From Acidimicrobiales bacterium (GTDB lineage Bacteria; Actinomycetota; Acidimicrobiia; Acidimicrobiales; Aldehydirespiratoraceae), in contig JAVJSI010000004.1 of the NCBI GenBank assembly GCA_040219515.1, forward strand, positions 62,001 through 126,000: 64,000 bases of DNA. Reading direction: 5' to 3'. A program made the position numbers and the translations under genes. Numbering within the stretch: position 1 is the first letter of the stretch; each line of letters opens with the position of its first letter. The notes below the pieces were generated by a model. That model ran no database searches. It saw only the letters and a program-made list of their open reading frames with translations, and was not told the DNA's origin. Below are positions 32,044 through 40,986 of the stretch, piece by piece.

Positions 32044-32709
32044 ATGCACATCGGACTTCTCGGGGCCACCGGACCCGCAGGCATGGCCCTGGCCGCTCGC
32101 CTCGCCTCCGTCGGTCATGACATCACCATCGGTTCACGGTCGAAGTACCGCTCCCTCGAGGTGCGCGACTCGATCATCGAGAGCTGGCCCGACCGCGAGC
32201 TCTCGATCGACAGCAGCGACAACAACGGCGCGGCGGACGCCGAGCTGATCGTCATCGCCACGCCGTGGAACGCGGCGACCGAGACCGCCCACACCGTGCG
32301 CACCCAGCTGCGCGGCAAGGTCGTCGTCTGCATGAGCAACGCGCTGTCGAAGGTGGGTCGAGAGTTCCAGCCGCTGGTGCCACCCCGCGGTTCGGTGAGT
32401 GGCAGCGTGCAGGCCGAGCTTCGTGACAGCTACGTCGCCGCCGCGTTCCACCACGTGCCGGCCAAGGAGCTGGCCGAGCTCAGCGAGCCCGTGGTGTCCG
32501 ACATCCTGATCTGCTCCGATCACGCGAAGGCCACCGTCACCGTCAGCGATCTCGTCAAGGAGATCCCCGGCATGCGTCCACTCGACGCCGGCGAGCTGTC
32601 CAACGCGACGGCGATCGAGGCGTTCACCGCGGTGCTGCTGCAACTCAACGTCCGCTACAAGACGCGGGTGGCGTTGAAGCTGATCGGAATCGACGAAGAC
32701 GCCGTCTGA
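32044..32709 (+). CDS. npdG: NADPH-dependent F420 reductase
   Basis: This 221-residue Rossmann protein transfers hydride between NADPH and coenzyme F420. It shows GLLGATGPAGMALA near the N terminus, IGSRSKYRS for the NADP 2'-phosphate, VVCMSNAL, and AAFHHVPAKEL, all typical of F420-dependent NADP reductases. It implies an F420-using actinobacterium. The transcript looks leaderless, and mshC follows after 3 bases, so two redox-cofactor genes are coupled. Confidence 0.9.
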   Translation: MHIGLLGATGPAGMALAARLASVGHDITIGSRSKYRSLEVRDSIIESWPDRELSIDSSDNNGAADAELIVIATPWNAATETAHTVRTQLRGKVVVCMSNALSKVGREFQPLVPPRGSVSGSVQAELRDSYVAAAFHHVPAKELAELSEPVVSDILICSDHAKATVTVSDLVKEIPGMRPLDAGELSNATAIEAFTAVLLQLNVRYKTRVALKLIGIDEDAV

Positions 32710-32712
32710 GCC

Positions 32713-33828
32713 GTGCAGCTCTACGACACTCATCTGGGTGCCGTGGTGCCGTTCGAGCCGGACCCGATCGTCACGATGTACGTCTGCGGGATCACTCCCT
32801 ACGACGCCACCCACATGGGCCACGCGGCCACCTACGTCACCTACGACGTGCTCCAGCGTCGCCTCCGTGATCTCGGCCACGAGACACGGTGCGTGCGCAA
32901 CATCACCGACGTCGACGACGACATCCTGGCGGCGGCCGCACGGCGGGGCGTGCACTATCTGGACCTGGCCTTCGGCGAGACCGCCCGCTTCGACGACGAC
33001 ATGGCGGCGCTCAACACCATCGCGCCATGGTCCGAGCCGCGAGCGACCGGGGCCATCCCCGACATCCGCGGTGTGATCGAGGCGGTGCTCGACCGGGGGA
33101 TGGGCTACGTCGTCGACGGCACCGTCTACTTCGACACGGTCGCAGCCCCCGACTTCGGCGCGCTCGGTGGTCTCGGGCGCGAGCGGATGCACCAGCTCGC
33201 CATCGAGTGGCGTGAGAACCCGAGCGACCCGAACAAACGCGACCCGCTCGACTTCGTGATGTGGCGTCCGTCCGACGACGGGGAACCGGCCTGGGAGTCC
33301 CGTTGGGGCCCGGGCCGTCCCGGCTGGCACGTGGAGTGCAGCGCCCTCGCGTTGCGAGAACTCGGTCCCACCATCGACCTGCACGGCGGGGGAGTCGACC
33401 TGCTCTATCCGCACCACGAATGCGTCCGGGCCCAGAGCGAGGCCGCGACCGGCAAACCCTTCGTTCGCCACTGGCTGCACCAGTCGATGGTCCACCTCGG
33501 CGGAAGGAAGATGTCGAAGTCGACCGGCAACCTCGTGTTCATCCACGAGCTGCGCGAGCGCTACGACCCCATGGCGATCCGGCTCGCCCTGGGCGCGCAT
33601 CACTATCGCCGACCCTGGCAGTGGAGCGACCATCTCATCGACGACGCCGTCGAACGGCTCGAACGATGGCGGACCGCCGGTGAGGGCGACGCCGCCCTCG
33701 ACGACGTGCGCCGACACCTCGACGACGACCTCGACGTGCCCGCCGCGCTCGACTCCATCGACCTCGCGGCTGCCTCCGGCGAGGGCGTCGGCGACGCGGC
33801 CGGTTTGCTCGGCGTCGAGCTGACATGA
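32713..33828 (+). CDS. mshC: Cysteine:1-D-myo-inosityl 2-amino-2-deoxy-glucopyranoside ligase
   Basis: The 371-residue protein is a cysteinyl-tRNA-synthetase-like ligase of mycothiol biosynthesis, joining cysteine to GlcN-inositol. MYVCGITPYDATHMGHAATYV near the N terminus is the MshC form of the HIGH region (CysS has GPTVYD instead). Zinc ligands are in YVCG, HVECSAL and YPHHEC, and KMSKSTG is intact. It lacks the C-terminal anticodon domain of CysS and is somewhat shorter than mycobacterial MshC. The GTG start follows npdG by 3 bases; its stop overlaps the acyltransferase start (ATGA). Confidence 0.88.
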   Translation: MQLYDTHLGAVVPFEPDPIVTMYVCGITPYDATHMGHAATYVTYDVLQRRLRDLGHETRCVRNITDVDDDILAAAARRGVHYLDLAFGETARFDDDMAALNTIAPWSEPRATGAIPDIRGVIEAVLDRGMGYVVDGTVYFDTVAAPDFGALGGLGRERMHQLAIEWRENPSDPNKRDPLDFVMWRPSDDGEPAWESRWGPGRPGWHVECSALALRELGPTIDLHGGGVDLLYPHHECVRAQSEAATGKPFVRHWLHQSMVHLGGRKMSKSTGNLVFIHELRERYDPMAIRLALGAHHYRRPWQWSDHLIDDAVERLERWRTAGEGDAALDDVRRHLDDDLDVPAALDSIDLAAASGEGVGDAAGLLGVELT

Positions 33829-34625
33829 TTGTGAATGACATGGCCCGACTCACCTCCACCCACTCGACCTCCTCCCGCGACCACGGCTCGTTGCAGAAAG
33901 TGGCATTGCGCGCCCTCCGCCCCGTCTTCGCGTCGTGCTGGCGCATCCGCACGGTGGGCCTCGAGAACGTGCCCACGTCCGGGCCGGCGATCCTCGCCCC
34001 CAACCACACGTCGGTCATCGACTCCTTTTTCCTGCCGGCCGTCCTGCCCCGACGCATCACGTTCGTCGGCAAGGCCGAGTACCTCGACGACTGGAAGACC
34101 CGGCGGCTGTTCCCGGCGCTCGGCATGATCCCGATCGACCGCAGCGGCGGCGACGCCTCCACCCGCGCCCTCGACACGGCCGCCCGCCTCCTCGACGACG
34201 GCGAACTCTTCGGCATCTACCCCGAGGGCACGCGGGCCCGCGACGGCTACCTCCACAAGGGCCACACCGGGGCGGCCCGCCTCTCGATGCAGACCGGGGC
34301 GCCCATCATCCCCGTCGGCATTCTGGGTACCCGCACGATCCAGCCGCCCGACACGCGAGTGCCGCGGCCCTTCCGTCCGGTCGAGGTGCGCTTCGGCAAG
34401 CCGATCCGCCCGGCGTCGGCGCCCGACGTCGGCGACACCCGCATGCAGCTCCGTCAGATCACCGACGAGTTGATGTTCGAGATCCGGGCCCTCACCGGCC
34501 AGGACTACGTCAACACCTATGCCACCAAGGGCACCGCCGGGGCCGACGAGACGCCCGGGCGTCCGGCCGATCCCGAGATGCCCCCCCGGCGCTCGTCGGC
34601 CGAGGTGCTCCGCGCCGCCGTCTGA
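33825..34625 (+). CDS. 1-acyl-sn-glycerol-3-phosphate acyltransferase (PlsC family)
   Basis: The 266-residue protein has the acyltransferase HX4D motif in NHTSVID (His61, Asp66) and the substrate-binding EGTRARDG near 144-151, followed by IIPVGILG. It would acylate lysophosphatidate to phosphatidate. Translation is coupled to mshC through ATGA. The C-terminal 40 residues are Pro/Arg-rich and probably disordered. Lipid genes for the same pathway follow downstream (pgsA, PatA-like, pimA). Confidence 0.9.
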   Translation: MIVNDMARLTSTHSTSSRDHGSLQKVALRALRPVFASCWRIRTVGLENVPTSGPAILAPNHTSVIDSFFLPAVLPRRITFVGKAEYLDDWKTRRLFPALGMIPIDRSGGDASTRALDTAARLLDDGELFGIYPEGTRARDGYLHKGHTGAARLSMQTGAPIIPVGILGTRTIQPPDTRVPRPFRPVEVRFGKPIRPASAPDVGDTRMQLRQITDELMFEIRALTGQDYVNTYATKGTAGADETPGRPADPEMPPRRSSAEVLRAAV

Positions 34626-34670
34626 ATATCGGGCCGAGCCGACAGGGGCCGGAGGTAGCCTCGGACGCGT

Positions 34671-36653
34671 ATGTCCGATGTCATCTCCGTCAGCCTGCCC
34701 GATGGGTCGAGCCGTGAACTTCCCGCCGGCGCGACCGGCGCGGACCTCGCGGCCGACATCGGACCCCGTCTCGCCTCCGATGCCCTGATCGTCGTCGCCG
34801 ACGGCACGGAGCAGGACCTCGACGTCCCCCTCACCGACGGTGCGGAGGTGGAGATCGTCACCCCGTCCTCGCCGCGGGGGCTGCACACCATTCGCCACTC
34901 GAGCGCGCACCTGCTGGCCCAGGCGATCCTCGATCTCCACCCCGGCACCCAGCTCGCGATCGGCCCGCCGATCGAGTTCGGCTTCTACTACGACGTCGAG
35001 CTGCCCGATGGCGCCACCCTGTCCGACGACGACCTCGAGAAGATCGAGGCTCGCATGAACGAGTTGGTCGAGGCCGACCAGCCCTTCGTGCGTCACGAAC
35101 TCAGCCTCGACGCGGCGGTCGAGTTCTTCGCCGACGAGCCATTCAAGGCCGAGATCATCGAGCGGGTGCGCGACGGTGCGGCGTCGGGCGAGGACGTCGG
35201 CGAGGTGGCCGGCGACGTGATCAGCTACTACGCCAACGGCGACGCCGACGCGCCCGGCACCTTCCGCGACATGTGCACCGGTCCCCACGTGCCGAGCACC
35301 GGACGACTCCGTCACTTCAAGCTGCAGTCGGTGGCCGGCGCCTACTGGCGCGGCGACGTGTCACGCCCGATGCTCCAGCGCATCTACGGCACCGCGTGGG
35401 ACTCCAAGAAGGCGCTGAAGACCCATCTCCAGATGCTGGCCGAGGCCGAGAAGCGCGACCATCGCCGCCTCGCCCAGGAACTCGATCTCGTGAGCTGGCC
35501 CGACGAGCTCGGGCCGGGTCTGGCGGTCTGGCATCCGAAGGGCGCCAAGATCCGCAAGCTCATGGAGGACTACTCACGCGAGCGCCACGAGAACGGCGGC
35601 TACGAGTTCGTCGTCTCGCCCCACATCGCGAAGTCGGTGCTGTGGGAGACCTCCGGTCATCTCGACTTCTACGCCGACGGCATGTACCCGCCCATGGAGA
35701 TGGACGGCGCCACCTACTACCCGAAGCCGATGAACTGTCCGTTCCACGTGATGATCTACCGGTCGAGCCAGCGCAGCTACCGCGATCTCCCGCTGCGGAT
35801 GTTCGAGCTGGGGGCCGTCTATCGCTACGAACTCTCCGGCGCGATCCACGGTCTGATGCGTACCCGCGGCTTCACCCAGGACGACAGCCACATCTTCTGC
35901 GCCCGCGACGACATCGAGCGCGAGCTCGCGTCGCTGCTCGACTTCGTGCTGAGTGTGCTGCGGGCGTTCGGATTCGACGACTTCCAGGCGAAGTTGTCGA
36001 CCCGTCCACTCGAGAAGTCCGTGGGCGACGACGCGCTGTGGGACCAGGCCACCGAGGGTCTGCGCGGGGCCCTCGACGCCCACGGTCTCGACTATGTGGT
36101 CGACGAGGGCGGTGGCGCGTTCTACGGTCCGAAGATCGACGTCGACGTGAAGGACGCGATCGGACGGTCGTGGCAACTCTCCACCATCCAACTCGACTTC
36201 ACGCTGCCCGAACGTTTCGGTCTCGAATACGTCGCGAGCGACGGCTCCCGCCAGCAGCCGGTGATGATCCACCGGGCCCTGATGGGTTCGATCGAGCGCT
36301 TCTTCGGTGTGCTGATCGAGCACTACGCAGGGGCCTTCCCGGCCTGGCTCGCCCCCACCCAGGTCCGGATTCTCCCTGTCGCCGATGTGCACGACGACCA
36401 CGCACACGCGTTGGCCGCCCGCCTACGAGCCGCCGGGTTCCGGGTCGATGTGGTGGGTGCCGACGACGGCCTCGGCAAGCGGGTCCGCAACGGCAAGGTG
36501 GAGAAGATCCCCTACGTCCTGGTGGTCGGCGACGACGACGTGGCCAACGACACCGTCGGCGTCAATCGCCGTGGTGACGACTCGCCGGATCGTGACGTGA
36601 CCGTCGACGACTTCATCGCCCGGCTCGCGGCCGAGGTCGAGACGAAGGCCTGA
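34671..36653 (+). CDS. thrS: Threonyl-tRNA synthetase
   Basis: The 660-residue enzyme has the expected order: TGS domain (about 1-62), editing domain with HSSAHLLAQAI and the DMCTGPHVP motif, class II catalytic core with KPMNCPFHVMIY (zinc Cys), motif 2 RTRGFTQDDSH, motif 3 MIHRALMGSIERF, and an anticodon domain at the end. TAGCCT lies 9 bases before the ATG, a bit farther than in other leaderless genes. No T-box or other leader structure fits in the 45-base gap. The next gene overlaps its stop. Confidence 0.97.
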   Translation: MSDVISVSLPDGSSRELPAGATGADLAADIGPRLASDALIVVADGTEQDLDVPLTDGAEVEIVTPSSPRGLHTIRHSSAHLLAQAILDLHPGTQLAIGPPIEFGFYYDVELPDGATLSDDDLEKIEARMNELVEADQPFVRHELSLDAAVEFFADEPFKAEIIERVRDGAASGEDVGEVAGDVISYYANGDADAPGTFRDMCTGPHVPSTGRLRHFKLQSVAGAYWRGDVSRPMLQRIYGTAWDSKKALKTHLQMLAEAEKRDHRRLAQELDLVSWPDELGPGLAVWHPKGAKIRKLMEDYSRERHENGGYEFVVSPHIAKSVLWETSGHLDFYADGMYPPMEMDGATYYPKPMNCPFHVMIYRSSQRSYRDLPLRMFELGAVYRYELSGAIHGLMRTRGFTQDDSHIFCARDDIERELASLLDFVLSVLRAFGFDDFQAKLSTRPLEKSVGDDALWDQATEGLRGALDAHGLDYVVDEGGGAFYGPKIDVDVKDAIGRSWQLSTIQLDFTLPERFGLEYVASDGSRQQPVMIHRALMGSIERFFGVLIEHYAGAFPAWLAPTQVRILPVADVHDDHAHALAARLRAAGFRVDVVGADDGLGKRVRNGKVEKIPYVLVVGDDDVANDTVGVNRRGDDSPDRDVTVDDFIARLAAEVETKA

Positions 36654-37165
36654 TGGTCGAGCACCTCTGGGCCGGGTGGCGCATGCCCTACATCCGGTCA
36701 TCACCGGAGGAGCACGAGGTTGACGTTCCCGACGGCATGACGCTGTTCGAGGCGATCCTCCACAGCGGCCTGCCCGACGACGAGACCTACATCCTGTGGC
36801 GCGGTGATCACTGCTTCGCGCTCCTCAACGCGTACCCCTACACGTCGGGCCACGTGATGGTGCTGCCGCAGCGGGGGGTGCCCCTGCTGGCCGATCTCAC
36901 GGCCGACGAACACGCCGAACTCTGGGAAGGGGTGCGCTTTGCGACCGAGGCGCTCACCGCGGCGTACGAGCCGCAGGGGATGAACATCGGCGCCAACCTC
37001 GGCCGGGGTGCGGGTGCCGGCTTCCCCGACCACCTCCATGTCCACGTCCTGCCGCGTTGGGAGGGCGACACGAACTTCATGACGTCGGTCGCCAACGTCC
37101 GGGTGCTGCCCGAGGCGTTGTCCGACTCCTGGCTACGTATCCGCGAGGCGTGGCCCGTAGCCTGA
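36653..37165 (+). CDS. HIT-family hydrolase/phosphorylase (Rv2613c-like)
   Basis: The 170-residue protein carries the histidine triad HLHVHVLPRW with His127, His129 and His131, plus ALLNAYPYTSGHVMVLP. The mycobacterial counterpart, in the same place after thrS, is an Ap4A phosphorylase, so dinucleoside polyphosphate turnover is likely. It begins at an ATG sharing the last base of the thrS stop. Confidence 0.92.
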   Translation: MVEHLWAGWRMPYIRSSPEEHEVDVPDGMTLFEAILHSGLPDDETYILWRGDHCFALLNAYPYTSGHVMVLPQRGVPLLADLTADEHAELWEGVRFATEALTAAYEPQGMNIGANLGRGAGAGFPDHLHVHVLPRWEGDTNFMTSVANVRVLPEALSDSWLRIREAWPVA

Positions 37166-37170
37166 GTCAC

Positions 37171-37725
37171 GTGAACATCGAGGACGACAGCTCCGCCGAC
37201 GACCGATTCGTCGCCCCCGAAGAGGTGAGCGACAGCGCGGAAGAGATACGCGATGCGCTGCCCGCCGATCTCGACACCACGGCCATCGAGATCCCGTACC
37301 TGTTCCCGAACAACAGCCGACGCCGCATCCCCGGGGTGCTCTACGTACTGATCGGCATCGCCTGCGTGCTGGTGCGAGCCAACGCGGGTGTCGACGCAGT
37401 GCTCGTCAACCGGGGCGTCACCGTTGCCGGTATCGCCCTCATCGCCATCGGCCTCTACCACCTCCAGGGTGGCTGGGACCTGGCCTTCGACGAGGAGCAC
37501 GCGCTCCAGGCCGCCACCCGACAGGTCGGGTTCCCCGTCGGTCACGCGTCGGCGCAGCTCGGATGGCGCGGGTTCCGCAGCCGGCCGACCTGGCGGATCC
37601 TGCTCTATTCCAACGAGCCGACCCCCGAGAAGCGGGGCCTGGTGCTCGTCGACGGGATCGATGGCGAGATCATCGATCACTTCGTCGAGACCAATCCGGA
37701 AGACTGGACCGCGCTTCCGGCCTAG
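37171..37725 (+). CDS. Hypothetical membrane protein with two helices
   Basis: The 184-residue protein has an acidic N-terminal region, two adjacent helices (about 55-75 and 82-104) and a soluble C-terminal part with LYSNEPTPEKRGLVLVDG. I do not recognise a family. The GTG at 37171 follows the HIT stop by 5 bases. In mycobacteria pgsA directly follows the HIT gene; here this and the next gene are inserted between them. Confidence 0.72.
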   Translation: MNIEDDSSADDRFVAPEEVSDSAEEIRDALPADLDTTAIEIPYLFPNNSRRRIPGVLYVLIGIACVLVRANAGVDAVLVNRGVTVAGIALIAIGLYHLQGGWDLAFDEEHALQAATRQVGFPVGHASAQLGWRGFRSRPTWRILLYSNEPTPEKRGLVLVDGIDGEIIDHFVETNPEDWTALPA

Positions 37726-37779
37726 GCTCGCCGCGGTGGGGTGCGAGGCGGCGCAACGCAAGGCAAGGCGGAGGATCAC

Positions 37780-38169
37780 ATGGCTGTGCGGATCGAACGT
37801 CACGGCGACGGGCACCTGGTCCGCGTTGCGGGTGACGTCACCCTCGAGGTCGTGTTGGACGTGATCGAGCGAATCGAGTCCGATGGACCCCCCAACGCCT
37901 TCATCGTGACCGACATCGAGCCCGACACCACGCTCGATCTGACCCTCGATGACCTCCACGCGATCGCCCGCCGGCTGCGAGGCTCGTCCCGACGGCCCCG
38001 ACGCAACGCCATCATCCACCCGGTGGGCGCGGGATTGGGACCGATCCTCGAGGACTTCCGGACGATGGTCTCCACGCTGTCCGACTCGTGGACTGCCGGT
38101 CCGTTGGAGGTCGAGACGTTCCGAGACCGCGACGATGCCATCCGGTGGGCTTCCGACGCGCTCGAGTGA
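37780..38169 (+). CDS. Small protein, possibly SpoIIAA/STAS-like
   Basis: The 129-residue protein starts at an ATG with GGAGG six bases upstream, preferred over an in-frame GTG at 37741. The alternating beta/alpha pattern and the ending VETFRDRDDAIRWASDALE resemble SpoIIAA/STAS-like proteins, whose last helix often carries such an A-x-W-L pattern. The assignment is by pattern only. It may be co-transcribed with pgsA. Confidence 0.68.
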   Translation: MAVRIERHGDGHLVRVAGDVTLEVVLDVIERIESDGPPNAFIVTDIEPDTTLDLTLDDLHAIARRLRGSSRRPRRNAIIHPVGAGLGPILEDFRTMVSTLSDSWTAGPLEVETFRDRDDAIRWASDALE

Positions 38170-38221
38170 CGAGCGCATCGGGACCGGGCTGGTAGCCTGT
38201 GGTCGTTCTCGAGGAGTTCAC

Positions 38222-38911
38222 ATGTTCGACGGAAACTGGCGCACGACGGTCGACAAGGGCCTGACGCCGATCGGCCACAGCCTTCGCCGCACCGGCATCA
38301 CCGCCGATGTCATCACCGTGATCGGCATCGCGATGGCGACGGTCGCCGCCGTCACCATCGGTGCCGGCCACATGCGGGTGGGCTTCCTGTTCCTCCTGCT
38401 CACCGGGATTCCCGACGCCCTCGACGGCGCGGTGGCCCGGGCCTCGGGCACCGGTTCGGACCGCGGCGCCTTCTTCGATTCGGTCTCCGATCGGCTCACC
38501 GACGGGCTGCTGTTCGGCGGCGTGGCCTGGTATCTCGCCAGCAACGAGCCCGGCCGCATCATGATGCTCCCGGTGGCCATCATGGGCCTCGCCATGTTCA
38601 TCTCCTACCAGCGGGCCAAGGCCGAGTCGCTGGGTTACGACGCCAAGGGCGGCATCATGGAACGGGCCGAGCGCATCATCGTGCTCGCCCTCGCCCTGCT
38701 GTTCTCCGAACTCCTCATCCCGATCCTGTGGGTGATGTTCGTGCTCACGGCGATCACCGCGATCCAGCGCTTCGTGAAGGTCTGGCGCCAGGCCTCGCAG
38801 GACCGGCCGCTGCCGGCTCGTCGCCAGCGACGCCAGCCCCGGCGGCGCCGGTCGGCGGAATCGGTGTGGCGTGAGCGCATGCGCGAACGCCGAGCCCTTC
38901 GCGACGGCTGA
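38222..38911 (+). CDS. pgsA: Phosphatidylinositol phosphate synthase-type CDP-alcohol phosphatidyltransferase
   Basis: The 229-residue membrane enzyme has the CDP-alcohol phosphotransferase signature across about 70-96 (PDALDGAVARASG then GAFFDSVSDR, giving DGxxAR-G-D-D). Its place between the HIT gene and PatA/PimA-like genes matches mycobacterial pgsA1, which makes phosphatidylinositol (phosphate). GAGGAG lies 5-6 bases upstream of the ATG. The C-terminal 35 residues are very basic. Inositol use agrees with mycothiol synthesis in the same window. Confidence 0.9.
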   Translation: MFDGNWRTTVDKGLTPIGHSLRRTGITADVITVIGIAMATVAAVTIGAGHMRVGFLFLLLTGIPDALDGAVARASGTGSDRGAFFDSVSDRLTDGLLFGGVAWYLASNEPGRIMMLPVAIMGLAMFISYQRAKAESLGYDAKGGIMERAERIIVLALALLFSELLIPILWVMFVLTAITAIQRFVKVWRQASQDRPLPARRQRRQPRRRRSAESVWRERMRERRALRDG

Positions 38912-38925
38912 GATCGGCCGACGGG

Positions 38926-39852
38926 GTGCCATCCGCCTCCGCCTATCGGGCGGGGTCGTTTCTCGCTCGCCACGTCCCGGCCGCGGCCGGGACCGGCGTG
39001 GCGCGCCTCATCGGCAACGGTGCGGCGACGTCGCGGGAACGGCGTGTCGTGGTCGCCCGGAATCTCGAGCGGGTCCTGGGTCGCCCGATGTCGAGGGTCG
39101 AGGAGCGGCGGCGGGTCGCCGAGACCTTCGAGTGGTACGCCCGCTACTACCACGAGAGCTTCCGGCTGCCCGACCTGTCGATCGAGGAGATCGACCGCGA
39201 GTTCGCCTACGAGGGATTCGGACAGATCGAGGCGGCCTGCGAGCGCGGCCAGGGTCCGATCCTGGCGCTGCCCCACCTCGGCACTTGGGAGTGGGCGGCC
39301 TTCTGGCTCTCGCTCGTGCCCGACTACAGGGTCACCGCCGTGGTCGAGGCGCTCGAACCGCCCGAGGTCTTCGAGTGGTTCGCGGGGTTTCGGGAGTCGC
39401 TGGGAATGAGCATCGTGCCCCTCGGTCCCGAGGCGGGCAAAGCGAGCGTCCAGGCGTTGAACAACGGCCAGGTGCTCTGCCTCCTCGCCGACCGTGACCT
39501 CCAGGGAAACGGCGTACCGGTGGAGTTCTTCGGCGAGCGGACCACACTCCCGGGCGGTCCGGCCACGCTGGCGCTGCGCACCGGGTCACCGCTGCTGCCG
39601 ACGGCCGTGTACTGGCGCGACGGGCTTCGCTATGCCGTCGTGTCGCCGGCGCTCGACACCGAACGCCGCGGTCGCCTGCGCGACGACGTCGCCCGGGTCA
39701 CGCAGGACCTGGCCCATCGATTCGAGTCGTTGATCGAGGCTGCTCCCGAGCAGTGGCACCTTCTCCAGCCGAACTGGCCGAGTGACTACGTCGCGCTGGC
39801 GCGGCCGATGCCCGAGCACCTCCGTGCGCTGGTCGACGAAGGTGACCGCTGA
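38926..39852 (+). CDS. PatA-like phosphatidylinositol mannoside acyltransferase
   Basis: The 308-residue protein belongs to the HtrB/LpxL-like lysophospholipid acyltransferase superfamily, with the HX4E motif in HLGTWE (His117, Glu122) and LLADRDLQGNGVPVEFFG. By position between pgsA and pimA it corresponds to PatA, which acylates a mannose of PIM. Catalysis is at the inner face of the membrane. A GTG start follows pgsA by 14 bases; its stop overlaps the next ATG. Confidence 0.9.
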   Translation: MPSASAYRAGSFLARHVPAAAGTGVARLIGNGAATSRERRVVVARNLERVLGRPMSRVEERRRVAETFEWYARYYHESFRLPDLSIEEIDREFAYEGFGQIEAACERGQGPILALPHLGTWEWAAFWLSLVPDYRVTAVVEALEPPEVFEWFAGFRESLGMSIVPLGPEAGKASVQALNNGQVLCLLADRDLQGNGVPVEFFGERTTLPGGPATLALRTGSPLLPTAVYWRDGLRYAVVSPALDTERRGRLRDDVARVTQDLAHRFESLIEAAPEQWHLLQPNWPSDYVALARPMPEHLRALVDEGDR

Positions 39853-40928
39853 TGCGGATCGGCATGATCTGCCCCTACAGCCTCACCGTGCCGGGAGGGG
39901 TGCAGACGCAGGTGTTGGGGCTCGCGCGGGCCCTACGGCGGAAGGGTCACGCAGTCCGGGTGCTCGCGCCGTGCGACGGCCCGCCGCCCGACGCCGGTGT
40001 CACGCCGCTCGGCCTCAGTCTCCCGACGGCGGCCAACGGTTCGGTCGCCCCTGTCGCCCCCGACCCCTCCGCGCAGTTGCGCACGATCCGGGCGATGCGC
40101 GACGAAGCGTTCGAGGTCGTCCATCTCCACGAGCCCCTTGCGCCCGGGCCGACCACCACGGCGTTGTTGACGAAGCCGGCGCCGTTGCTCGGCACGTTCC
40201 ACATGGCCGGACGGTCGCGGGCCTACGAGATGATGAACGGGGTCGTGCGCTACCTGGCTGGGCGACTCGACGACCGCGTTGCCGTGTCCGAGGACGCACG
40301 CCGGATGGCGAGCGACAGTCTCGGCGGCGACTACGCGCTCACGTTCAATGCGGTCGAGTTGCGTCGCTACGACGACAGCGAGGTGTTCGCCACCACCGGC
40401 GCGCCCACCATCTTGTTCGTGGGTCGACACGAGGAACGCAAGGGTCTACGTGTGCTGCTCGACGCCGTCGCCCTGCTGCCGGCCGACGTGCGGGTGTGGA
40501 TCGCGGGTGAGGGGCCCGAGACCGAGACGCTCAAGGCCGCATATGCGGGCGACCCGCGCCTCGAATGGCTGGGCGCCATCGGCGAGGACGAGAAGATCGC
40601 CCGCCTGAAGGGCGCCGACGTGTTCTGCGCGCCATCGCTGCACGGCGAGTCCTTCGGGGTCGTGCTGCTCGAAGGCATGGCCGCCGGCACCCCGGTCGTC
40701 GCGTCCGATATCCCCGGCTACGCCAATGCGGCACGGCAGGGGAGCGACGCCCGCCTCTTCGATGCGGGCAATCACGAGGCCCTCGCCGTCGCCATCCGCG
40801 AGGTGCTGGCCGATGACGGCATCCGACAGGCATTGGTGGCATCGGGACGAACGCGGGCCGAGGAGTTCTCGATGGCGGCGCTGGCCGACTTCTACATCCG
40901 GCGCTACGAGGCCCTGGTCGACCGGTAG
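39852..40928 (+). CDS. pimA: GDP-mannose-dependent phosphatidylinositol mannosyltransferase (PimA-like, GT4)
   Basis: The 358-residue GT-B enzyme begins MRIGMICPYSLTVPGGVQ, the diagnostic PimA start with the glycine loop. The donor site includes FVGRHEERKG (about 189-198) and the E-x7-E segment GESFGVVLLEGMAAGTP (about 265-281). It transfers the first mannose to phosphatidylinositol. The TGATG overlap joins it to the acyltransferase gene, closing the thrS-HIT-pgsA-PatA-pimA cluster known from actinobacteria. Confidence 0.92.
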   Translation: MRIGMICPYSLTVPGGVQTQVLGLARALRRKGHAVRVLAPCDGPPPDAGVTPLGLSLPTAANGSVAPVAPDPSAQLRTIRAMRDEAFEVVHLHEPLAPGPTTTALLTKPAPLLGTFHMAGRSRAYEMMNGVVRYLAGRLDDRVAVSEDARRMASDSLGGDYALTFNAVELRRYDDSEVFATTGAPTILFVGRHEERKGLRVLLDAVALLPADVRVWIAGEGPETETLKAAYAGDPRLEWLGAIGEDEKIARLKGADVFCAPSLHGESFGVVLLEGMAAGTPVVASDIPGYANAARQGSDARLFDAGNHEALAVAIREVLADDGIRQALVASGRTRAEEFSMAALADFYIRRYEALVDR

Positions 40929-40974
40929 GTGCATCGGAAACCCCGAGTGCAACGAGGATCGTGCGCGCAAGGGA

Positions 40975-40980
40975 TACGCT
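40975..40980 (+). promoter_or_regulatory. Leaderless -10 TACGCT for lemA
   Basis: TACGCT is followed by six bases and the ATG at 40987. Confidence 0.6.
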
Positions 40981-40986
40981 GCCCAC

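Noticed and set aside
32713-33828. Cysteinyl-tRNA synthetase (cysS)
   Set aside because: The N-terminal motif reads ITPYDATHMGHA as in MshC, not GPTVYD as in CysS, and the anticodon-binding C terminus is absent.
34626-34670. T-box riboswitch before thrS
   Set aside because: Only 45 bases separate plsC and thrS, too few for a T-box, and no conserved T-box sequence is present.
33603-35315. A long minus-strand open frame of about 570 codons across mshC, plsC and thrS
   Set aside because: It spans three recognised genes on the other strand and has no protein-like motifs or start signals.
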